The notes beneath the pieces were generated by a model. It had not been told where the DNA came from. It saw only the letters and a program-made list of their open reading frames with translations, and searched no databases. The translations under genes were made by a program, and so were the position numbers. Positions 10,385-15,093 of a DNA stretch of 15,093 bases are shown here, one piece after another. Position 1 is the stretch's first letter, and each line of letters begins with the position of its first letter. Where the stretch lies: contig JASJFT010000432.1 in NCBI GenBank assembly GCA_030770425.1, forward strand, positions 1 through 15,093. Reading direction: 5' to 3'. Source of the stretch: Darksidea phi (Eukaryota > Ascomycota > Dothideomycetes > Pleosporales > Lentitheciaceae).

Positions 10385-10702
10385 TAGAGAAAGTACTCTA
10401 ACTAGAGTATAGTATAGTAGAATAAAAGTCGAGAGAAGAAAGAGAGGAAGAGAAGAGCTCCTCTAGATAAAAAGATAAGAAAATAGAATATACTTAATAG
10501 AGATAAAGTAAAGAAGACTAAAACTCTAGCTAATAAAAAGACTAAATAGATAAAACCTCTCTATATTTATAAAGCGGGGATAATAGAAGATTCTAATAAT
10601 AAAAAGAGTAAGAAGACGGATACCCGGGGTAATTATATAAAGAAAGAAAAAAAGAATTATAAGAATAGTAAAGTAGAATTAAAAGTAAAGAAGTAAAGAA
10701 CT

Positions 10703-10834
10703 AATACTAATAAGACGAATATAAGTAAGAGTTATAATACTAATAAGATAAATATAAATATAAGTTATAATAATAATAAGATAAATATAAGTAGAAGTTA
10801 TAATATTAATAAGGTAAATATAAATAGGAATTAT
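10703..10834 (+). repeat. 33-bp coding tandem repeat, block B (4 units)
   Basis: Units start at 10703, 10736, 10769 and 10802, exactly 33 bases apart, each 11 codons in the pol frame with no stop inside. They read NTNKTNISKSY, NTNKINIISY-like variants and NINKVNINRNY. Asn is frequent because Asp codons after T have turned to Asn. A sequence distinct from block A but the same unit length. Confidence 0.82.
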
Positions 10835-12178
10835 AGTACTAACGACTAAAACGTATAGATTCTATAATATAATATAATAATATAGTATAATCTTTAATAA
10901 GAATATTAAAAGAGCTTTATATAAATATTAGTAGAGGTATTTAAAAAAGAGATATAAGAACTTATAATAATATATATATTAGTAGCTTTAAAATACCTAA
11001 AAATATCTTTAATATAATTATAAAAAATATCCTATTTATAATAGAGACCTTAAAATATAGCTCTAGTAATAGTAAAAAGACTTATAATATTAGTATTATA
11101 ATATATTAGTAAATTAGAGAATATAGAGACTAAAGTAAGAGTAGTTATAAGAAAGAATACTTAGCTATAACTAGTAATCGACTTACTATACTAGGACGAA
11201 GTCTAAAATAACTAATTAATAATATTAATACTTTAAGCTATTACCTAAAGGTCTTTAAAATCTCGTCGTAGCTAATAGAACTCGTTATTAAAGTAATAGT
11301 AGGTCTCTAATATAGGTCTCTTCTTATTCTAACTATATATACCTAGGACGAGGATATAAATATTACCTCGTATATATATAATATTATAGTACTAATACTA
11401 ATAATAGAAGATTATACGAAGATCGGGGTTTAATATAAATAATATATTATTATAATAGTAAGTTTTCTTATTATACGAATAGTTACTATAGGATATAATA
11501 GAGCTAAGTTAATACCTATTAAGAATTAATAATAATTTATAGAACCGCTAGAAAGATATAAAAGAAGAACTACTTATATAATATAGTTAAATTTAGCTAG
11601 ATAAGAAATATATTTTTAATAAACTTAATTAGAGTTTATAATAATAATATCTATTTTATTTTCGAAATTATCTTAAATCTTAAACTAGTCTAAACGTTAA
11701 TAATAATCTTTTAGATAAATAGACTATAAGTCCTAGATTAATCTAAAGTAATAAACTAAAGGGATATATATAGGATTATTATAGAATATAGAAGACTAAT
11801 AAGAAGAAGAATACTCTAATAGCTTACCTCTATTAGCGCCCGAAATACTTTTAATAATAATAGAGGAACTATTAAAGAACGAAATATAACTAATTATACT
11901 AAATATTTTAGAAACTCGAAGAAACGTCTATACGAAGCTAAAGAGGGCTAAAAAGATAGAAGAAAGTATATTAATATAAAGCTAAAGAGAATTATAAAGA
12001 AGGAAGAAGAAGTATAGAAATAAGAACTAAAGAATACTAAAAAGGGTAAAGAAAAATATCGATAAGAATAAAAAATGTCTAGTAAGAAGTATAAAGAGAG
12101 AGAATAAAGAGATTAAAAGAGAAGAAGAGCGAGTTAAAGTTATTTTAAGAATAATAGAGCGTTTATATAAGGCGTATA

Positions 12179-12400
12179 ATATAAGTATAATCTATTATAC
12201 TACTTTAACTCTACTAGGTTACTATACTACCCGTTTAATAGAAGTATTTATATTAAAATAAACGATATAAGTATAACTTTACTATCTTATTACTATACTA
12301 TCTACTAAATAGGAGTATTTATACTAAAATAAATAATATAAATATAATATTATTATTATAAAAATCTACTAAAGTAATATATAAATCTCTACTACTATAA
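12179..12400 (+). repeat. Imperfect ~70-bp tandem repeat in 3' untranslated part
   Basis: The segment beginning AGAAGTATTTATATTAAAATAAA at about 12240 recurs at about 12310 as AGGAGTATTTATACTAAAATAAA, about 70 bases on, and shorter related pieces (ATAAGTATAA) occur at about 12180 and 12268. It marks the end of readable coding sequence. Confidence 0.6.
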
Positions 12401-12448
12401 CTACTTTTATAAACGAGTAAAATAGTAAATCCTTAGACGAGCTTTATT

Positions 12449-12644
12449 AATAAATCTAACTAATTACTACTACTTTAAATAATCTTTTTCCCTCCCCTTA
12501 GTAGTAAATCTAACTAGGTTATTACTACTTTAAACGACCCCTCCTCCCCCGGTAGTAAACCTAACTAGTTACTACTACTTTAAATAACCCCCCCCCCCGT
12601 AGTAAACCTAACTAGTTACTACTACTTTAAATAATCCCCCCCCC
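12449..12644 (+). repeat. Four-copy minisatellite with C-runs before the 3' LTR
   Basis: Cores of about 34 bases (AGTAAACCTAACTAGTTACT and following) start at 12449, 12503, 12554 and 12601. They are separated by pyrimidine spacers that end as pure runs of 11 C (12588-12598) and 9 C (12636-12644). Spacing shrinks from 54 to 51 to 47. The C-runs persist because CpC is not the preferred RIP context. It may be a structural 3' UTR element of the retrotransposon. Confidence 0.85.
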
Positions 12645-12682
12645 GACTCGTTCTATAATACTCTACTATACGGGGATAATAC

Positions 12683-12698
12683 GAAGTAGAAAAGAAGA
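12683..12698 (+). promoter_or_regulatory. Polypurine tract
   Basis: GAAGTAGAAAAGAAGA ends two bases before the 3' LTR. This is the standard place of the plus-strand primer for LTR retroelements, and it confirms the orientation of the element. One T interrupts the purine run. Confidence 0.75.
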
Positions 12699-12700
12699 TA

Positions 12701-12886
12701 TATTATAGCTTAGACTTAGCTTATATTTATCTTAAAAAGGGGGAGGCTCGCTTAGAAAAGGGGTTTACTTAGAGGCTTACTTATATAAGAGAAAATATAA
12801 AGCGAGAACCCTTTATCTCCTTTTTATAGATATTAATAATATTATTAATACTCGTTAAAGTTCTACTTCGAGACTAGTCTATTATA
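12701..12886 (+). repeat. 3' LTR (186 bp)
   Basis: Same length as the 5' LTR and alignable without gaps, with 19 transitions between them (about 10%). At the CG/TA difference sites each LTR sometimes keeps the CG, so the two copies were mutated independently. TATA-like motif at 12782-12789. Confidence 0.92.
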
Positions 12887-12891
12887 TAATA
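12887..12891. repeat. Target-site duplication, right copy (TAATA)
   Basis: Identical to 4820-4824 on the other side of the element; see the left copy for weight and caveats. Confidence 0.7.
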
Positions 12892-12902
12892 TACTAATCT
12901 TA

Positions 12903-14866
12903 TAATCGTATAATTTCTACTCTTACTAATCTATAGGTTATAAGCCTTTTATAAATCTATATATTATTAAGCTTTATACTAAACTATTAGATTCTTTATA
13001 AAAAGATAGATTAGCTTTTAATACTATCTATTAAGTCGTACTTAGCCGCCCCTAGTACTATTATTATTTAAGATCCTATACTCTTAGATATAGTACCTTT
13101 ATAATCTATACTAATTTACTATAATTTTATACTATAGAGTATAGTACGTTTACGATAAACTCTAGTTAAGTTATTTTAGTTAACTAAACTATATATACTT
13201 TAAATATTACCCTCTATATATATAGTAAGAACTAGAAGAACTAGAATAAATAACTTAATAACTATACTATAGAGTATTAGATAAAGAATATTCTTAACGA
13301 CTTACTTACTTAACCTATTTATAACCTAGACGACTTTATTAAGATTAAATTTAATAAATCTATTATCTCTATACTATCTATAATATTAATTATAGTTTCT
13401 AGCCTTTTAAACCCTATATATAAGTAAATTATAGCTTACTTTAACGTATTAAAAATATAATATAAGAAATAAGTATAATAAATCTATAAGAGTACTAAAT
13501 AATATAATAAATATATTAGACTCTAGAATAAAATAATTACTAAATGATAATTTAAATTAAAGAAGATAGTCTATAACTAGAATTTAAAGAATACTAAATT
13601 ATAAAGTATTATTTTTAAGAATATATATATTAACTACTATATATCTCTATATATAAAAGGTATTACGTATAAGATATATAGTATACTTAGCTCTAATAAT
13701 AAAGGTATAAGCCTAGATAATATCTATAAGACTATTAAGACCTTTTAGAAAATTTTATCTAACTACTATTTATTAGTCTATAAATAGTATTAAACGGGGT
13801 TTAGGTCTAATAGGTTATTTAGCCTTATTTAGAGTTTATACTTAAGATAGAAAAGAAGAAGTTAAAATAAGTAAGTAATAGTTTAATTATATTAATAGAT
13901 AAGGATTAATCTAGATTCGAATTAATTATAAGGAAAAAGCTATCTAGAAGATTTATAGTTATTATATATTAATTTAGTTTTCTTAGATCTATAGCTCTAT
14001 ATCTATAGATCTATTAAGCTATAACTCTATAGCTCTATTCTAATAGATCTACTAAGCTATTACGTAATTCTTAGATCTATTCTTACTAAGATATAGATTT
14101 ATTATATAACTTTCTAGTAAAGTCGTTTATACTAATTATTATTTATACTATAGTTATAATTATTATATTCTATATTAGAGTTAGTAATAGATTTAATCTT
14201 AGATAGCTCTTCTTATTATTATTCTATAGTATATATTTAGTTTATAATACTATCTCCCCTTTTTAAACCTTCGGCTTAGAGATTATTCTAATTCTAGTAT
14301 TTAACTATATTAGTATTAAGGCCCTATCTTAAGAGGTTATTATTATCTATTATAATATTATATAAAACTCGAGAATATATTACTCTTACTAATAAAATTC
14401 TTTATTATAGTTTTAAAATATTTCCTTATAATTATTATTTATAGTTAGGAATACTATATATTATCTTATCTAAAGATAGTAGATATTATAAGGTATATAT
14501 TTATATTAATATATAAGGTTTTTATTATATATATAATATTTTATTATTAAAAGATTTATCTATATTAAGTAGTAAAACTCGCGTATTAGAACTTATTACT
14601 ATTAGTAAAATCTATCGACTATATAAAAGAGAAACTTTAATAATAATTAGAGAAGACTTAAAAGACTTAGAATAAGCTTCTTAATAAGCTAGTAAAGACT
14701 CGGATACGAGTATATTATTTAGAGAAATAAAGGGTAGTCCTTTATAAGAAGTTAGTAGTATAATCCTAGATATTAGAAGCTAAGCTAGATAAAGAGAAGA
14801 TAAAGCTTTAGTAATTAAGATAGTAGAAGAATCTAAAGGTCTCTTTAACTACTTTAGATATCGCTC
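12903..14866 (+). pseudogene. Degraded long reading frame of unknown function
   Basis: One + strand frame (codons starting at multiples of three) gives a continuous reading of about 650 codons with relatively few stops in 12930-13300, 13320-13440, 13620-13800 and 14460-14866; it is poorer around 13860-14180. Readable pieces include NLDDFIKIKFNKSIISIL (13323-13376), NKGISLDNIYKTIKT (13698-13742) and, near the end, REDLKDLE and REDKALVIKIVEESKGLFNY, followed by a stop at 14864-14866. I recognise no domain; it is not RT, integrase or a DDE transposase as far as I can see. The charged, low-complexity end suggests a coiled-coil or structural protein. It lies directly beside the retrotransposon, so its 5' part may have been separated by that insertion. 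Confidence 0.4.
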
Positions 14867-15093
14867 GTAATATTATAAATAATATTACTTCTCTTAATTT
14901 ATTAAATATCTTTTATTATATTATAGATAATATTAATCTTCTTAACTTATTATAAGATAAACTTATCTTAACGTGTTTTATAAGCGAGCGGCGAATATAA
15001 GCGAGCGGCGAACCCCAAAATATACCTAAAAATCGAAAATCTATACCTTTATATCTCTATAATAACCTATTAATAATCTTTTAAATTTTAATA
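14867..15093. other. AT-rich tail with GC-rich doublet, right margin
   Basis: No gene seen. CpA/TpG reappear here (TpG at 14974, CpA at 15016), which hints that the RIP block ends or weakens near 14970, mirroring the left edge. It contains the 17-bp doublet listed separately. Confidence 0.5.
14979..15012 (+). repeat. Perfect 17-bp tandem doublet (TATAAGCGAGCGGCGAA)
   Basis: Two identical copies, 14979-14995 and 14996-15012, followed by CCCC. With four CpG per copy it is the most GC-rich spot in the right third of the window. Such CpG-rich short repeats often form the ends of fungal DNA transposons, so this may be a terminal repeat whose partner lies elsewhere; I found no partner in the window. 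Confidence 0.7.

Larger units (their letters stand above)
9881..12180 (+). pseudogene. Long Gln/Asn/Lys-rich extension or third ORF, in phase with pol
   Basis: About 760 codons between the chromodomain and the 3' end, where most fungal chromoviruses have only a short spacer. I do not recognise a family. In the pol frame it reads as a Gln/His/Asn-rich segment (9995-10285), three 11-residue repeats (10286-10384), a Lys/Arg-rich stretch (10430-10700) with few stops, four more 11-residue repeats (10703-10834), a possibly helical segment containing VFKKEI*ELI and LVALKYLKISLI (10920-11130), an Asn/Gln-rich part (11540-11800) and a highly charged tail (11910-12150). Between about 11220 and 11540 the next frame back has fewer stops, so an indel or wrong frame choice is possible there. 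Whether it was fused to pol or began at its own Met is undecidable because all ATGs are gone. It could be a captured gene, a structural or RNA-binding protein, or a separate accessory ORF. Confidence 0.5.
4825..12886 (+). mobile_element. Full-length Ty3/gypsy LTR retrotransposon with chromodomain, RIP-dead
   Basis: An 8062-bp element with 186-bp LTRs at both ends, matching 5-bp flanks, and internal order LTR, gag, protease, RT, RNase H, integrase, chromodomain, long extension, tandem repeats, polypurine tract, LTR. Protease before RT, with integrase after RNase H, is the Ty3/gypsy order (copia has integrase first), and the C-terminal chromodomain places it among chromoviruses. gag is read in the frame whose codons begin at multiples of three, pol in the frame one base back, as for a -1 shift. 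No net indel is seen inside gag or in pol from 6250 to 9880. The element is long for a fungal chromovirus because of about 2.3 kb of frame after the chromodomain. Confidence 0.93.
122..14970. other. RIP-mutated AT-rich block
   Basis: CpA and TpG are almost absent from both strands; the survivors I found are near 168, 1042, 1109, 1570, 5807, 6119, 12076 and 13545. TpA is very frequent, while CpG and C-runs persist. This is what RIP at CpA leaves: C to T on either strand turns CA and TG into TA. Reading frames remain in register for kilobases, with stops where Gln (CAA/CAG) or Trp (TGG) codons are expected, so the decay is by substitution rather than indel. Such blocks in fungi are typically heterochromatic, and some are centromeric or subtelomeric; which applies here cannot be told from the window. 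Confidence 0.93.

Noticed and set aside
9985..10440. Reading the post-chromodomain region one frame back (Leu-rich)
   Set aside because: That frame has fewer stops here, but the pol frame gives clearer 11-residue repeats in block A (EYLSYKSNS, KYLDYKSNP) and joins directly to the stop-poor Lys-rich part. Kept only as an alternative for 11220-11540.
10440..10840. A functional Lys-rich gene, because one frame is nearly free of stops
   Set aside because: It lies inside the retrotransposon, lacks any ATG and is framed by stops. The stop-poverty reflects few Gln/Trp codons, not an intact gene.
12449..12650. CRISPR-like array
   Set aside because: The spacers are pyrimidine runs related to each other rather than unique sequences, and the array sits in a eukaryotic retrotransposon.
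13544..13800. ORF starting at the surviving ATG near 13544
   Set aside because: The ATG is in a frame that meets stops quickly and has no supporting motif; it is a chance survivor of RIP.
1..15093. Mitochondrial or bacterial AT-rich genome
   Set aside because: Low GC alone would not remove CpA and TpG while leaving CpG and C-runs; LTR, chromodomain and Fot1/pogo features are fungal nuclear.

Overview
The window is AT-rich and almost completely lacks the dinucleotides CpA and TpG on both strands. By eye I count about eight of them between bases 122 and 14970, against eight in bases 1-121 alone. ATG therefore occurs only about three times on the + strand, and no intact gene exists. CpG and runs of C survive. 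This is the signature of repeat-induced point mutation (RIP), the C-to-T mutation of repeats at CpA known from filamentous ascomycetes. The DNA most likely comes from an AT-rich, transposon-filled block of a Pezizomycotina genome. Frames can still be read because the damage is substitutions: Gln and Trp codons became stops, Cys and His became Tyr, and Asp after T became Asn.

Layout. Bases 1-121 are a little-mutated edge. About 124-1830 is a Fot1/pogo-type DNA transposon with its transposase on the minus strand. It can be read in one frame from the N-terminal helix-turn-helix to the basic C-terminus. Bases 1831-4820 are heavily mutated DNA in which I recognise no family. Bases 4825-12886 are a full-length Ty3/gypsy LTR retrotransposon on the + strand. 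It has two 186-bp LTRs, a matching TAATA on each side, a gag remnant with a CCHC zinc knuckle, and a pol remnant running protease, RT, RNase H, integrase and chromodomain. About 2.3 kb more of Gln/Asn/Lys-rich reading frame follows, in phase with pol, with two sets of 11-residue tandem repeats. A C-run minisatellite and a polypurine tract lie before the 3' LTR. Bases 12892-14866 hold a long degraded + strand frame of unknown function. A GC-rich 17-bp doublet sits at 14979-15012, close to where CpA/TpG reappear.

The genes do not form a working system now. RIP has hit protease, RT, integrase and transposase active sites. The element closest to something new is the retrotransposon: a chromodomain gypsy element with an unusual long repeat-bearing extension downstream of the chromodomain.
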